64,000 nt of DNA from an uncultured Flavobacteriaceae bacterium (GCA_905181835.1 CAJIZF010000004.1:434001-498000), one strand, 5' to 3'; shown: positions 1 to 9,522, numbered from the stretch's first letter. Numbers and translations: made by a program. The notes: generated by a model from the sequence alone, not told the origin.

Positions 1-23
1 TATTCACCAAATACGAGATTTAA
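1..23 (+). CDS. 3' end of an upstream gene (partial)
   Basis: Only the last codons are present: reading from base 3 the frame gives Phe-Thr-Lys-Tyr-Glu-Ile and a TAA stop at 21-23. The stop shares its last base with the ATG of the dihydroorotase gene, the tight overlap expected inside an operon. In Flavobacteriaceae the gene before this dihydroorotase is often a polyprenol-phosphate mannosyltransferase, but six residues cannot confirm that. Confidence 0.4.
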
Positions 24-1366
24 TGAAGAAGACATTAATTAAAAATGCTAGGGTTGTTAATGAGGGTGAAATAAAAAAAAGAGATGTTTTGATCGATGGT
101 GATATCATTTTAAAAATTTCGAAGTCTATAAACGTTAATGCAACTGATGTTAATATAATTGAAGCTGATAATAACTACTTAATTCCTGGATTAATTGACG
201 ACCAAGTTCATTTTAGAGAACCAGGTCTAACTCATAAAGCAACTATAGAAACCGAATCAAAAGCAGCAGTAGCAGGAGGTATTACTTCCTTTATAGAAAT
301 GCCCAACACTGTTCCACAAAGCACTACAATAGCAAAGCTTGAGGAGAAATTTTTAATCGCTAAAAATACTTCTTGGGCAAATTATAGCTTTATGTTTGGC
401 GGTACAAATGACAATTTAAATGAAATATTAAAGGTAGATCCTAAAAATGTAGCAGGATTAAAATTATTTTTAGGTTCATCAACAGGAAATATGCTCGTTG
501 ACAATCCGGAAGTGTTAGAGGAAATATTTAAGAAAACAGACTTATTAATTTCCGTTCATTGTGAAGATGAAAAAACCATTAAAGACAACTTGGAGATCTA
601 TCTTGATAAGTATGGAGATGATATTCCTATAGAAATGCATCCGAAAATTAGAAATGAAGAAGCTTGCTATATTTCCTCTTCAAAGGCCATTGAACTTGCA
701 AAAAAAACAGGTGCAAGGCTTCATGTATTTCATCTTTCTACCAAAAAAGAAACAAATTTATTTTCAAATGATAAACCGCTTTTAGAAAAGAAAATTACTG
801 CCGAAGTATGTGTACACCACTTGTGGTTTTCAGAGGAGGATTATAAAACAAAAGGTACACGTATTAAATGGAATCCTGCAGTAAAAAGTAAAAAGGATAG
901 AGATGGTTTATGGGAAGCATTGTTGGACGATCGCATAGATGTAATTGCTACGGATCATGCGCCTCATACAATTGAAGAAAAAAGAAACAAGTATACACAG
1001 GCGCCATCTGGAGGCCCTCTAGTTCAACATGCTCTGGTTGCATTATTAGAAATGTACCATAACGGAAAAATCTCGTTAGAAAAAATAGTAGAAAAAGCCT
1101 GTCATAACCCAGCTATATTATTCCAAATTAAAGAAAGAGGATACATACGTGAGGGGTATAAAGCCGATTTAGTATTAGTTGATTTAAAAAGTCCTTGGAC
1201 GGTCCACAAAGAAAATATTTTATATAAATGTCAGTGGTCTCCATTTGAAGGTACAACTTTCAAATCTAAAGTTACTCACACTTTTGTGAACGGAATTTTA
1301 ACCTACGAAAATTTTAAATTTCCAAATAAAAGTATTCCCCAAAGACTAACATTTAATCGCACATAA
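23..1366 (+). CDS. pyrC: Dihydroorotase (class I type)
   Basis: Amidohydrolase-fold enzyme that closes carbamoyl-aspartate to dihydroorotate in pyrimidine synthesis. The 447 residues match the class I/allantoinase-like family in length. Visible metal and active-site residues are His63 (in DDQVHFREPG), candidate carboxylated Lys147 (GLKLF), His179 (VHCED), His237 (HVFHLST) and Asp311 (ATDHAPH). The first His of the usual HxH pair is replaced by Gln61, which may be a normal lineage variant or may mean altered metal binding. The start overlaps the upstream stop by one base, and the stop overlaps the next start by one base, so the three genes look co-transcribed. A related hydrolase such as a hydantoinase is less likely given the FREPG and PNT motifs. 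Confidence 0.85.
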   Translation: MKKTLIKNARVVNEGEIKKRDVLIDGDIILKISKSINVNATDVNIIEADNNYLIPGLIDDQVHFREPGLTHKATIETESKAAVAGGITSFIEMPNTVPQSTTIAKLEEKFLIAKNTSWANYSFMFGGTNDNLNEILKVDPKNVAGLKLFLGSSTGNMLVDNPEVLEEIFKKTDLLISVHCEDEKTIKDNLEIYLDKYGDDIPIEMHPKIRNEEACYISSSKAIELAKKTGARLHVFHLSTKKETNLFSNDKPLLEKKITAEVCVHHLWFSEEDYKTKGTRIKWNPAVKSKKDRDGLWEALLDDRIDVIATDHAPHTIEEKRNKYTQAPSGGPLVQHALVALLEMYHNGKISLEKIVEKACHNPAILFQIKERGYIREGYKADLVLVDLKSPWTVHKENILYKCQWSPFEGTTFKSKVTHTFVNGILTYENFKFPNKSIPQRLTFNRT

Positions 1367-1839
1367 TGAATTTATCCGAAAAAAAAACATGCACTGTTTC
1401 CAATTCTAAATTTTATTTGAGAATATTTTGCTTGATTTTTTTTATCAGCTATTTGATTTCTTGCCAAGATGTACAAAAACCTGAAAAGCCTGCTAATTTA
1501 ATCTCTCAAGAAATTATGGTTGATATTCTTACAGATGTTTATATAAGCAATGCAGCTAGAAATGTAAATAATAAGTTATTAAGAAATAAAAATATAAAAT
1601 TAGACTCTGTCATTTTCAATAAATATAGAGTGGATAGTCTTCAGTTTGTGTTGAGTAATAATTATTATAGTTCAAATTTAGATATCTATCGAGATTTATT
1701 AATAAAAGCACAAGAAAAGCTAATGGTTCTTCAAATAGAAAAAGACAGTATCTACAGGGCAGTAACGAAGCAAGATTCAATTATAAATAGTCTTAAGAGA
1801 GAAGCAGTTAAAAATGCAAGAGAAAAGAGCTCAAAATAA
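1366..1839 (+). CDS. DUF4296-type lipoprotein
   Basis: A 157-residue exported protein. After a charged N-terminus there is a hydrophobic stretch (about residues 18-32) ending in the lipobox LISC, so it should be lipidated at Cys33. The rest is helical and charged, with a lysine-rich C-terminus. Size, lipobox and position directly behind dihydroorotase fit the Bacteroidota DUF4296 family, whose role is unknown. Its ATG overlaps the pyrC stop (TAATG), and its own stop abuts the stop of the convergent gene with no spacer. Confidence 0.7.
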   Translation: MNLSEKKTCTVSNSKFYLRIFCLIFFISYLISCQDVQKPEKPANLISQEIMVDILTDVYISNAARNVNNKLLRNKNIKLDSVIFNKYRVDSLQFVLSNNYYSSNLDIYRDLLIKAQEKLMVLQIEKDSIYRAVTKQDSIINSLKREAVKNAREKSSK

Positions 1840-2853
1840 TCAAAGATGGAAGTCCGCTCGATAATTTCCCGCTACCCTTTCTATTGTTTTATCCAAATCC
1901 CTAAAGTTAAAGTTCGTGGTAGTTTTAATTTTTGAGGAATCATAAAAAGACCTTTTAAATAAATTTCTAACCGTAGATTTCAATAATTTTCTTCTAGTTT
2001 TAAATAATTTATTTAAAACCCAATCAAAATTTGCAAAACTTAACATAAGTGTTTTGCTGATTAATAATTTAGGAGCTTTTCTGTGTAATTTATTTGAAAT
2101 TTTAGTGAGTAGTTTCTCGTATAGAATATTTTCTCCCACTAAAATATAAGCTTGATTTTTTAGTTCACTTTTAGTTAAATATACCATTGCCTTAACAACA
2201 TCCTTCACATCAACTATTCCGATTCCGCCTGGGGTATAAAATTTTAAACCTTTTGCAATGGTTCGAAATATTCCACCACTCGCAGAGCTCCAGATGCCTT
2301 CTCCGATAATAACTCCAGGCTGAACAATTACAACGTCTAAACCTTCTTGAGAGCCTCGCCACACTTCCATTTCAGCTTGATGTTTTGTAATACTATAGAC
2401 GCTATTACGATCATTGGGATTAAATTCACATTCCTCTGTTATGAGAGATTCATTTTCGGTTTTACCAAGCGATGCTACCGAACTTATATAACATAGTTTA
2501 ATTACTTTTTCAGTAATACAGAAATTAACCACATTAGCGGTTCCCTCTACGTTTACTTTTTTTAGTGTTTTAAAATGTCTAGGGTTAAAACTAATATATG
2601 CAGCACAGTGGTATACATAATCTATATTTTTAAAAACTACTTCTAAGGATAAAACATCGGTAATGTCAGCTAATTGCCAATCAATTTTGTTAAATAGTCT
2701 ATCTACTTCACTCGTGTAGTATGAAAATACTTTTTTAACAGCATTTAAGTCGCTTGTTTTCCTATAAATAGCTCTTACTTCTTCATTATTATCTATAAGA
2801 GTAAACAATAAATGTGCTCCAACTAAACCAGTACCGCCAGTTACTAAAATCAT
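1840..2853 (-). CDS. NAD-dependent epimerase/dehydratase family protein (extended SDR)
   Basis: A 337-residue Rossmann-fold oxidoreductase. The N-terminus carries the nucleotide-binding glycine motif TGGTGLVGAHL (residues 5-15), followed by DVxxL- and YHCAA-type SDR segments. A YSITK sequence near residue 153 provides the Tyr and Lys of the catalytic pair, and a Ser-Ser lies upstream of it (SSVAS). It most resembles dihydroflavonol-reductase-like or nucleoside-sugar epimerase-like members; the substrate cannot be read from sequence. It converges on the DUF4296 gene without a gap and is divergent from tyrS. Confidence 0.8.
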   Translation of the reverse strand: MILVTGGTGLVGAHLLFTLIDNNEEVRAIYRKTSDLNAVKKVFSYYTSEVDRLFNKIDWQLADITDVLSLEVVFKNIDYVYHCAAYISFNPRHFKTLKKVNVEGTANVVNFCITEKVIKLCYISSVASLGKTENESLITEECEFNPNDRNSVYSITKHQAEMEVWRGSQEGLDVVIVQPGVIIGEGIWSSASGGIFRTIAKGLKFYTPGGIGIVDVKDVVKAMVYLTKSELKNQAYILVGENILYEKLLTKISNKLHRKAPKLLISKTLMLSFANFDWVLNKLFKTRRKLLKSTVRNLFKRSFYDSSKIKTTTNFNFRDLDKTIERVAGNYRADFHL

Positions 2854-2906
2854 AAGTCTAATTTAAGGTTTTTTAAATTAATGTTTTATCTTAAAATATA
2901 GAAATA

Positions 2907-2914
2907 TATCTTTG
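2907..2914 (+). promoter_or_regulatory. Bacteroidota -7 element before tyrS
   Basis: TATCTTTG matches the Bacteroidota -7 consensus TAnnTTTG and ends 15 bases before the tyrS ATG at 2930. No clear TTTG -33 element lies at the expected distance. The match supports the later ATG start rather than a TTG at 2912, which lies inside the element. Confidence 0.4.
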
Positions 2915-2929
2915 TTAAAATTTATTATT

Positions 2930-4228
2930 ATGAAGTTGAAAAATTTTGTTGAGGAGTTAAGATGGAGAGGAATGATTCACGATGTAATGCCAGATACTGA
3001 GATGCACCTTATGGAACAGATGCGTTCAGCATATATCGGATTTGACCCTACGGCAGATTCACTTCATATAGGTAATTTAGTTCCTATAATGTTATTGGCA
3101 TTTTATCAGCGAAGTGGACATAAACCAATAGCTTTAGTGGGTGGTGCAACAGGGATGATTGGAGACCCCTCGGGGAAATCCAATGAACGGAATTTATTGG
3201 ATGAGAAAACACTTCATCACAATCAAGAGTGTGTCCACAAGCAATTAGCTCAATTCCTTGATTTTTCATCTGAAGTAGAAAATAAGGCAATAATATTAAA
3301 TAACTACGATTGGATGAAGGAGTTCTTTTTCCTAGATTTTATCCGTGACGTAGGTAAACATATTACGGTAAATTATATGATGGCTAAAGATTCAGTAAAA
3401 AGTCGTTTAACTGGGGAGGGAGCCGATGGAATGTCATTTACTGAATTTACATATCAAATGGTTCAAGGATATGATTTCCTTCACTTATTTAAAAACCACG
3501 ATTGCACTCTACAAATGGGGGGGAGTGATCAGTGGGGAAATATTACTACTGGAACTGAGTTAATACGTAGAATTGGGGGAGGAAAAGGGTATGCCCTTAC
3601 CTGCCCTCTAATTACTAAAAATGATGGAAGTAAATTTGGGAAAAGCGAAGGAGGAAATATTTGGTTAGATCCCAAAAGAACATCTCCTTATAAATTTTAC
3701 CAATATTGGTTAAATACAGCAGATGAAGATGCTGAAAAATATATTAAAATATTCACCTTTTTAGATCAAGAGACCATCAATACTTTAATCAAAGATCATA
3801 AAAAAGAACCTCATGTGCGGTTATTGCAAAAAAGATTGGCAGAGGAGGTAACTGTAACCGTTCATAATGAATTTGCTTTAAATAATGCAATTAAAGCATC
3901 CAATATGTTATTTGGGAAATCCACCTCTGAAGACCTTATAGATTTAGATACAACTACTTTTTTGGATGTTTTTGAGGGTGTTCCTCAAGCAGAAATATCT
4001 AGATCAGAAATAGAAACAGGAATTGATATCATTGGAGTATTATCTGAAAAAACAGGTTTTTTAAAATCGAATAGTGAGGCTAGAAGGGCTTTGAAAGAAA
4101 ATTCTGTTGCTGTCAACAAAATAAAAGTTTCTGAGGGGTTCTCTATAAATTCCTCAAATTTAATTAATGAACAATTTGTTCTTTTACAAAGAGGAAAGAA
4201 GAATTATTTTATTTTAAAAATAGTTTAG
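2930..4228 (+). CDS. tyrS: Tyrosyl-tRNA synthetase
   Basis: Charges tRNA-Tyr in the cytoplasm. The 432-residue product shows the class I HIGH signature as HIGN (46-49), the [12 protein letters not shown] loop (about 71-82), the YMMAKDSV and [10 protein letters not shown] segments, and the KMSKS equivalent KFGKS (235-239). A C-terminal S4 RNA-binding domain follows (about 360-432). The frame is open from a TTG at 2912, but ATG at 2930 gives the conserved N-terminus and lies downstream of a good -7 element. Single essential-type gene with nothing unusual. Confidence 0.95.
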   Translation: MKLKNFVEELRWRGMIHDVMPDTEMHLMEQMRSAYIGFDPTADSLHIGNLVPIMLLAFYQRSGHKPIALVGGATGMIGDPSGKSNERNLLDEKTLHHNQECVHKQLAQFLDFSSEVENKAIILNNYDWMKEFFFLDFIRDVGKHITVNYMMAKDSVKSRLTGEGADGMSFTEFTYQMVQGYDFLHLFKNHDCTLQMGGSDQWGNITTGTELIRRIGGGKGYALTCPLITKNDGSKFGKSEGGNIWLDPKRTSPYKFYQYWLNTADEDAEKYIKIFTFLDQETINTLIKDHKKEPHVRLLQKRLAEEVTVTVHNEFALNNAIKASNMLFGKSTSEDLIDLDTTTFLDVFEGVPQAEISRSEIETGIDIIGVLSEKTGFLKSNSEARRALKENSVAVNKIKVSEGFSINSSNLINEQFVLLQRGKKNYFILKIV

Positions 4229-4290
4229 GAATTTTTAAAATATAGAATTAAGCCTAATTATATATGAGTTATTAGCACCGTCTATTAAAA

Positions 4291-5334
4291 TTATTTTACC
4301 TTCTCAAGTGTAAAGGAAAATTCAGATCCAATCCCTATTTGACTCTCTACATATATTTTTTCGTTGTGAGCATCCAAAATATGCTTAACGATTGACAAAC
4401 CTAAACCACTTCCTCCCTCTGCTCTTGAGCCACTTTTATCTATTCTGTAAAATCGTTCAAATAATCTTGGTATTTTTTCATTATGGATCCCTTCTCCATT
4501 ATCAGTTACTCTAATCAATATTTTATTCATGATTAGATTTTCTATACTAATTTCAGTAGTCCCGTTAGTTCTACCATACTTGATAGAATTCACAATTAAG
4601 TTAGATAGTACTTGTTGAATTCTGTCCTTATCAGCTTTCACAAGAATAGGCTTTGTATACTGTTTGTCAAATGTGAATAAAATATCATTTTTTGAAGCTT
4701 TCATTTCAAGCAATTCAAAGACATTTTTTATTAATTCAATAATATTGAACTTTTCTTTCTTGAGACTCAATTCTCCTACTTCTAGTTTGGTGATCATGTC
4801 TAAATCTTTAACAATAAAAATTAAACGCTCCACACCTTTACTGGCTCTTTCTAAATATTTTTTTCTTAATTTTTCATCATTTGCAGCTCCATTAATTAAA
4901 GTTTCAATGTAACCCTGCACGGTAAAAAGAGGTGTTTTTAGCTCATGAGAAACATTTCCTGTAAATTCTCTTCGGTACCCCTCTCTTATTTTTAAAGCTT
5001 CAATTTCTAACTTTTTATTTCTAGCAAAAAGTTCAACTTCTTTAGTAAGAGTTTCCATATCCGTAGTTATTTTTTGTGGTCCAAGGGCGGATTTTTCTAG
5101 TAGACTAACATCATCGTATATTTTTTTAATTCTCTTATAGATAAAATTCTCAACCCTATATTGAATAATAAAAAATGAAATAATAAAAATAACAGTGAAT
5201 TCTAGAATCCAAAACCATAAATGAAATGATTCATTGATTAAAAAATAAATTCCATTGAAGAAGGACAAAATAACAGCTATAGAGACGGAAGTTATGGATG
5301 CAAATTTATATGTTTTTCTAAAAACTTTACTCAT
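4291..5334 (-). CDS. Sensor histidine kinase (PhoR-like)
   Basis: Membrane sensor of a two-component system, 347 residues. Two hydrophobic segments (about 13-32 and 38-58) are separated by only a few residues, so there is almost no periplasmic sensor domain. A HAMP-like or coiled linker follows, then the phospho-acceptor His130 in SHELKTPL, the N box (QVLSNLIVNSIKYG), G1 (VTDNGEGI) and G2 (GSGLGLSIVKHI). It is translated from an ATG overlapping the stop of the response regulator, so the two form one operon on the minus strand. The architecture fits PhoR-type kinases; the stimulus is unknown. Confidence 0.85.
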   Translation of the reverse strand: MSKVFRKTYKFASITSVSIAVILSFFNGIYFLINESFHLWFWILEFTVIFIISFFIIQYRVENFIYKRIKKIYDDVSLLEKSALGPQKITTDMETLTKEVELFARNKKLEIEALKIREGYRREFTGNVSHELKTPLFTVQGYIETLINGAANDEKLRKKYLERASKGVERLIFIVKDLDMITKLEVGELSLKKEKFNIIELIKNVFELLEMKASKNDILFTFDKQYTKPILVKADKDRIQQVLSNLIVNSIKYGRTNGTTEISIENLIMNKILIRVTDNGEGIHNEKIPRLFERFYRIDKSGSRAEGGSGLGLSIVKHILDAHNEKIYVESQIGIGSEFSFTLEKVK

Positions 5335-6017
5335 AAAAATTCAAACTTATAACCCACTCCTTTTACAGTTTTTAGAAAGTTTTCTCCTATTTTTTCTCTC
5401 AATTTTCTAATATGAACATCAATAGTTCTTCCACCAACGATTACATCATTACCCCAAACTTGATTTAAAATATCTTCTCTTTTAAAAACTTTGTTTGGTT
5501 TAGATGCTAATAATGCTAATAATTCAAACTCCTTTTTCGGTAAATTAATGACAACACCATCATTTTTGACCTTATATTCCTCTCGATTAATAATTAAATT
5601 ACCAAGTGTAATTTCAACACCATCATTTTTAATTTCTCTATACCTTCTTAATAAAGCTTTGACTTTACTAACTAAAAGTTTAGGTTTTATTGGTTTGGTA
5701 ATATAATCATCTGCACCAGCACTAAATCCGGCAAATTGAGAATAATCCTCTCCCCTGGCAGTTAAAAAAGTGATAATGGTTTCCGTAAATTTAGGATCAC
5801 CTCTTAGAGCTTCACAGGTTTCTATACCGTCCATAATTGGCATCATTACATCTAAAATAATTAAATGTGGGAGGTGTTTTTCAGCTTGAAGAATAGCTTC
5901 TTTACCATTGTTTGCAGTAAACACTTGATATCCTGCATTTTTTAAATTATATCCCACTATTTCGATGATATCTGGTTCATCATCCACTAATAATATTTTA
6001 GTGTCTTTTTTATTCAT
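5331..6017 (-). CDS. Response regulator, OmpR/PhoB family
   Basis: A 228-residue DNA-binding regulator paired with the downstream kinase. The receiver domain (about 1-120) shows the acidic pair Asp12-Asp13, phospho-acceptor Asp56 in LIILDVMMP, a switch Thr in FLTAR, and Lys in DDYITKPIKP. The C-terminal winged-helix domain (about 130-228) ends in the typical GGRTIDVHIRKLREKIG and VKGVGYKF segments. The receiver and effector are both complete. The likely role is phosphate or envelope response by analogy with PhoB, which is inference only. Confidence 0.88.
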   Translation of the reverse strand: MNKKDTKILLVDDEPDIIEIVGYNLKNAGYQVFTANNGKEAILQAEKHLPHLIILDVMMPIMDGIETCEALRGDPKFTETIITFLTARGEDYSQFAGFSAGADDYITKPIKPKLLVSKVKALLRRYREIKNDGVEITLGNLIINREEYKVKNDGVVINLPKKEFELLALLASKPNKVFKREDILNQVWGNDVIVGGRTIDVHIRKLREKIGENFLKTVKGVGYKFEFL

Positions 6018-6129
6018 TTACATATTTTTTAACGTCATAAATATACTCAATAAAGGAATTGATTTTAAAGTTACTTTAATTGTTAACAATTAGGTAACAT
6101 TTTAGTTTTCTAAAACCTACTAAATTTAG

Positions 6130-6137
6130 TAAATTTG
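6130..6137 (+). promoter_or_regulatory. Bacteroidota -7 element
   Basis: TAAATTTG fits TAnnTTTG and ends 27 bases before the ATG at 6165 of the T9SS protein. A TTG within it is not a credible start codon because the signal peptide begins at 6165. Confidence 0.45.
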
Positions 6138-6164
6138 GTAATTAATCAATTCAAAACAAGTTTT

Positions 6165-7097
6165 ATGAAAAAAATTACTTTTATTGCGGCAATCTTTTTG
6201 AGTGCCCTTTCTTATGCACAAATAGCCGGAACCAGCTTTGAAGAACCGGGGGTATTTACTATACAATACATTGATACGGGAGATGCGACCAGTGCACACG
6301 ACTTAGCTAGTAATGCAGACGAGCCTTTTGTTAATTATACTTCAACAGGTGGAGAAATGGGCTTCAATGCTCGTTATGAGCCTTATGACGAACCTAGTGA
6401 TGGTTTAACAGATGGAGACTGGGTAGGAGTTACTGCTTTTGCTGGAGATGTTGGTGAATTTCCTGATGGTGTACAAGGATATTCAGTAGGAGATCCTGAT
6501 GGGAACTTCATTTTAGAATTTGATGTAGTAGAAATTTCAAATTCTCCGGATGCGTTACTTACCATGGATTATTATGTGAATGAAACTGGTTATGAAGGTG
6601 ATGGAACAGAAAATTCTTCTGGCTCTGACAGGATGAGAATTTATGTAAAAGATTTAACAAACAACACTGAAATAGATATATTAAATACAGAAGGTTCAGA
6701 CATCAACGATCTTGGAATAGAAGGATCCTGGACTTCTGTATCGATAGACCTACCAAACAACGCTTCTGTTCAATTGGTTGCTGAGGTTAGATCTAATTCT
6801 GCCACTGAAACATTATATTTAGATAATATCTCTGTCGATGGTAGCTTAAACCTAGGAAATAATACTGAAGATATTTTTTCTGTATATCCCAACCCTGTTA
6901 CCAATGGATATGTAACTATTTCTTCTCCTTCAAATGGAGAAAAAAATATTGCTGTATATGATATTCTTGGTAAGCAAGTTATGAATACAACGATTACTTC
7001 TGATAGATTAAATGTATCACAACTAAATTCTGGTGTTTACATGCTTAATATATCTGAAAATGGGATTTCTTCTACTAAAAAGTTAGTAATAAAGTAA
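6165..7097 (+). CDS. Secreted protein with T9SS type A sorting domain
   Basis: An exported protein of 310 residues. It starts MKKITFIAAIFLSALSYAQ, a standard Sec signal peptide with cleavage after AYAQ-like residues. The middle (about 20-230) is rich in Asp, Gly, Ser and Thr and reads as a beta-sandwich, with a possible carbohydrate- or calcium-binding fold similar to choice-of-anchor domains. The last ~75 residues form the T9SS type A sorting domain, with SVYPNPV near residue 238, YDILGKQV and GVYMLNI, ending in a basic tail. Function of the N-terminal domain is not recognised. It is monocistronic, between a -7 element and a strong terminator. Confidence 0.8.
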   Translation: MKKITFIAAIFLSALSYAQIAGTSFEEPGVFTIQYIDTGDATSAHDLASNADEPFVNYTSTGGEMGFNARYEPYDEPSDGLTDGDWVGVTAFAGDVGEFPDGVQGYSVGDPDGNFILEFDVVEISNSPDALLTMDYYVNETGYEGDGTENSSGSDRMRIYVKDLTNNTEIDILNTEGSDINDLGIEGSWTSVSIDLPNNASVQLVAEVRSNSATETLYLDNISVDGSLNLGNNTEDIFSVYPNPVTNGYVTISSPSNGEKNIAVYDILGKQVMNTTITSDRLNVSQLNSGVYMLNISENGISSTKKLVIK

Positions 7098-7118
7098 GAA
7101 ACCTCAACACTATAATTT

Positions 7119-7147
7119 AAAGCTTCTATGTATATAGAAGCTTTTTT
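7119..7147 (+). terminator. Rho-independent terminator
   Basis: An 11-bp perfect stem (7119-7129 with 7134-7144) with a 4-base loop runs into a T tract at 7142-7147. It lies 21 bases after the stop of the T9SS protein gene. Confidence 0.85.
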
Positions 7148-7167
7148 ATTTTATATATTTTTACCAA

Positions 7168-8145
7168 GTGAATCTAGCAAACAAAATTTTTAATATTTTA
7201 TCTGAGAAAGACTTTGAAAATCTAGCTCTAGAAATATTTCAATACCAATATAAAGAGGTAAAAGTTTATCAACAATTCTGTAATTTATTAAAGGTAAATC
7301 CAACTAATGTTAACTCTTTAAATAAAATTCCATTTTTGCCCATTCAGTTTTTTAAAAGTCATCAAATCATAGCAGACAATAAGAAACATAAAGTTGTTTT
7401 TTCAAGTAGCGGAACGACTGGAAGTATATTAAGTAAACATTATGTTCATGACTTACAATTATATAAAACTGGTTTTACCAAGACCTTTAATAGTTTTATG
7501 AAATCCTCAAAAGAGTTAACTATTTTAGCTTTATTACCCAATTATTTGGAACGCGAAGGATCCTCATTAGTCTTTATGGTTAATGAACTCATAAAACAAA
7601 GAAATAATATAAACAGTGGTTTCTACCTGAACGATTTTTCTTCTTTAATTCAAAAAATAGAATATCTAGAAAATAATAATCGTAAAACTTTACTCGTTGG
7701 GGTATCTTATGCGTTATTGGATCTTATTGAAATAAAAAAATTTAAATTAGAAAACACCATTATAATGGAAACAGGTGGTATGAAAGGGAGAAGAAAAGAG
7801 ATGATCAAAAAAGAATTACATAAAACTCTTAAAGATGGATTCGGAGTTTCATCTATCTACAGTGAATATGGCATGACCGAACTTTTATCACAAGCTTATT
7901 CTTGCGGAGATGGACTTTTTAATTGTCCTCCTTGGATGAGAGTGATCACAAGGGATACAGAGGAAGCCCAGTCATTAATTTTAAATAAAACAGGAGGGAT
8001 TAATATTGTTGATTTAGCAAATATTTATTCTTGTTCGTTTATTGCAACACAAGATTTAGGAAAAGTAAATGAAGATGGTAGTTTTGAAATCATGGGTAGA
8101 TTTGATGATAGTGATATTCGTGGTTGTAATTTAATGATTCAATAA
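7168..8145 (+). CDS. LuxE/PaaK-like acyl-adenylating protein
   Basis: A 325-residue protein resembling acyl-protein synthetase LuxE and the phenylacetate-CoA ligase group of adenylate-forming enzymes. The phosphate-binding loop SSSGTTGS is at about residues 79-86, and SEYGMTELLSQ and GRFDDSDIRGCN further on match the adenylation motifs of the family. It begins at GTG (7168); no ATG gives a better N-terminus. No luciferase, fatty-acid reductase or CoA thioesterase lies nearby, so its acyl acceptor is unknown. A short gap of 32 bases separates it from trmB, so co-transcription is likely. Confidence 0.7.
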   Translation: MNLANKIFNILSEKDFENLALEIFQYQYKEVKVYQQFCNLLKVNPTNVNSLNKIPFLPIQFFKSHQIIADNKKHKVVFSSSGTTGSILSKHYVHDLQLYKTGFTKTFNSFMKSSKELTILALLPNYLEREGSSLVFMVNELIKQRNNINSGFYLNDFSSLIQKIEYLENNNRKTLLVGVSYALLDLIEIKKFKLENTIIMETGGMKGRRKEMIKKELHKTLKDGFGVSSIYSEYGMTELLSQAYSCGDGLFNCPPWMRVITRDTEEAQSLILNKTGGINIVDLANIYSCSFIATQDLGKVNEDGSFEIMGRFDDSDIRGCNLMIQ

Positions 8146-8177
8146 TTCATTAATTTTAAAAGTTAAAAAACAGAAAT

Positions 8178-8852
8178 TTGGGAAGTAAAAATAAATTAAA
8201 ACGATTTAAAGAAAACGAAACGTTTTCTAATGTTATCCAACCAACAAGACAAGAAGTTTTTGATGATACTTTAAAAGTCAAAGGTAATTGGAGTAAATCT
8301 TTTTTTAAAAATGAGCAACCTATAGTTTTGGAATTAGGTTGTGGAAAAGGCGAATACTCCGTTAATTTAGCCAAGATGTTTCCTGAAAAAAACTTTTTAG
8401 GAATCGACATAAAAGGGGCCCGATTTTGGAAAGGTGCCAAAACCTCGTTGGAGGAAAAAATCACTAATGTTGGGTTTTTAAGAACTCAAATAGAATTGGT
8501 TGATTTATTATTTGATGAAAATGAAATAGACGAAATATGGATTACTTTTCCTGACCCTCAAATCAAATATAAAAGGACAAAACATCGCATGACGAATCCT
8601 GAATTTTTGAAAAAGTATAAAAAAATACTTAAACCAAAAGGAGTGGTTCATTTAAAAACAGATAGCGAATATATGCATGGATATACCCTCGGGTTATTAC
8701 AAGGCTTGGGTTTAAAAATTGAATATGCACATCACGATGTCTATGGGACCACAAATGCCCCAAAGGAAGTAACAGGAATCCAAACCTATTACGAAAGCCA
8801 GTATTTAGCAATTCGTAAAAAAATTACCTACCTCCGATTTAATTTTTCTTAA
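8178..8852 (+). CDS. trmB: tRNA (guanine-N7-)-methyltransferase
   Basis: Makes m7G46 in the variable loop of tRNAs using S-adenosylmethionine. The 224-residue product has the SAM-binding motif LELGCGKGEYSVNLA (about 50-64) and the TrmB signature ITFPDPQIKYKRTKHRMTNPEF (positions near 118-139). The start is TTG at 8178, giving the usual MGSKNKLKRF N-terminus; there is no in-frame ATG before the conserved region. Nothing unusual apart from the start codon. Confidence 0.9.
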   Translation: MGSKNKLKRFKENETFSNVIQPTRQEVFDDTLKVKGNWSKSFFKNEQPIVLELGCGKGEYSVNLAKMFPEKNFLGIDIKGARFWKGAKTSLEEKITNVGFLRTQIELVDLLFDENEIDEIWITFPDPQIKYKRTKHRMTNPEFLKKYKKILKPKGVVHLKTDSEYMHGYTLGLLQGLGLKIEYAHHDVYGTTNAPKEVTGIQTYYESQYLAIRKKITYLRFNFS

Positions 8853-8889
8853 ATTGAAAAATAGTATCTTACATACATAATTTTTTTCT

Positions 8890-9522
8890 ATGGTTTTTTT
8901 ATACTATTTGTTTTTTGGAGTTTTTGGAACCATAATAGCCACTTTTATTCCAGGTTTATTAAATATGTACTCGGCTAAAATTAGTAGAACACAGGGAAAA
9001 AAAAGCGCTTTTCTTTTTGCAACAGGGGTTTCAATTGCAATTGGTGTTTTAACAACAATTGCTCTTGTTTTTGCACGTTTTTTGGACAAAAATCCAGAGG
9101 TAATTAGCATCCTTCAAAAAGTAGCGCTTGGAATATTTATAAGTATAACTATCTATTTTTTTTTTATTGCAAAAGATGTAAAAAAAGCACCGGTTAAAGA
9201 GGTTTCTTATTCAAAAAGCAATCTTTTTTTTAAAGGATTTGTATTAAGTATCATCAATTTATTACCAATTCCTTATTGGGTGTATATCAGTATTACTTTT
9301 ACTTCCTTTAATTGGTTTTCTTTTAATCAATTAAGTGTAATTTCAACTGTTATAGGCTCAGTGATAGGTGCATTTGTCGTCATGTCAGGGTATATTTGGT
9401 TTTTTAGATCCAAAGAAAATCAAAAAAATGTAAATTTAAATATGAACTATTTAATTGGTGCTGCTACGGCAATTATTTCCGTTTTAACACTCCTAAAGAT
9501 TATTAGAACAATGCAATGGTAA
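8890..9522 (+). CDS. LysE family translocator
   Basis: A 210-residue inner-membrane protein with six hydrophobic segments and short loops. The N-terminal segment with the FIPGLLNMY sequence corresponds to the conserved PGP-type motif of LysE/RhtB amino-acid exporters. The substrate is not predictable. Its 3' end overlaps the start of the alkyltransferase-like gene by seven bases, so translational coupling is likely. Confidence 0.7.
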   Translation: MVFLYYLFFGVFGTIIATFIPGLLNMYSAKISRTQGKKSAFLFATGVSIAIGVLTTIALVFARFLDKNPEVISILQKVALGIFISITIYFFFIAKDVKKAPVKEVSYSKSNLFFKGFVLSIINLLPIPYWVYISITFTSFNWFSFNQLSVISTVIGSVIGAFVVMSGYIWFFRSKENQKNVNLNMNYLIGAATAIISVLTLLKIIRTMQW

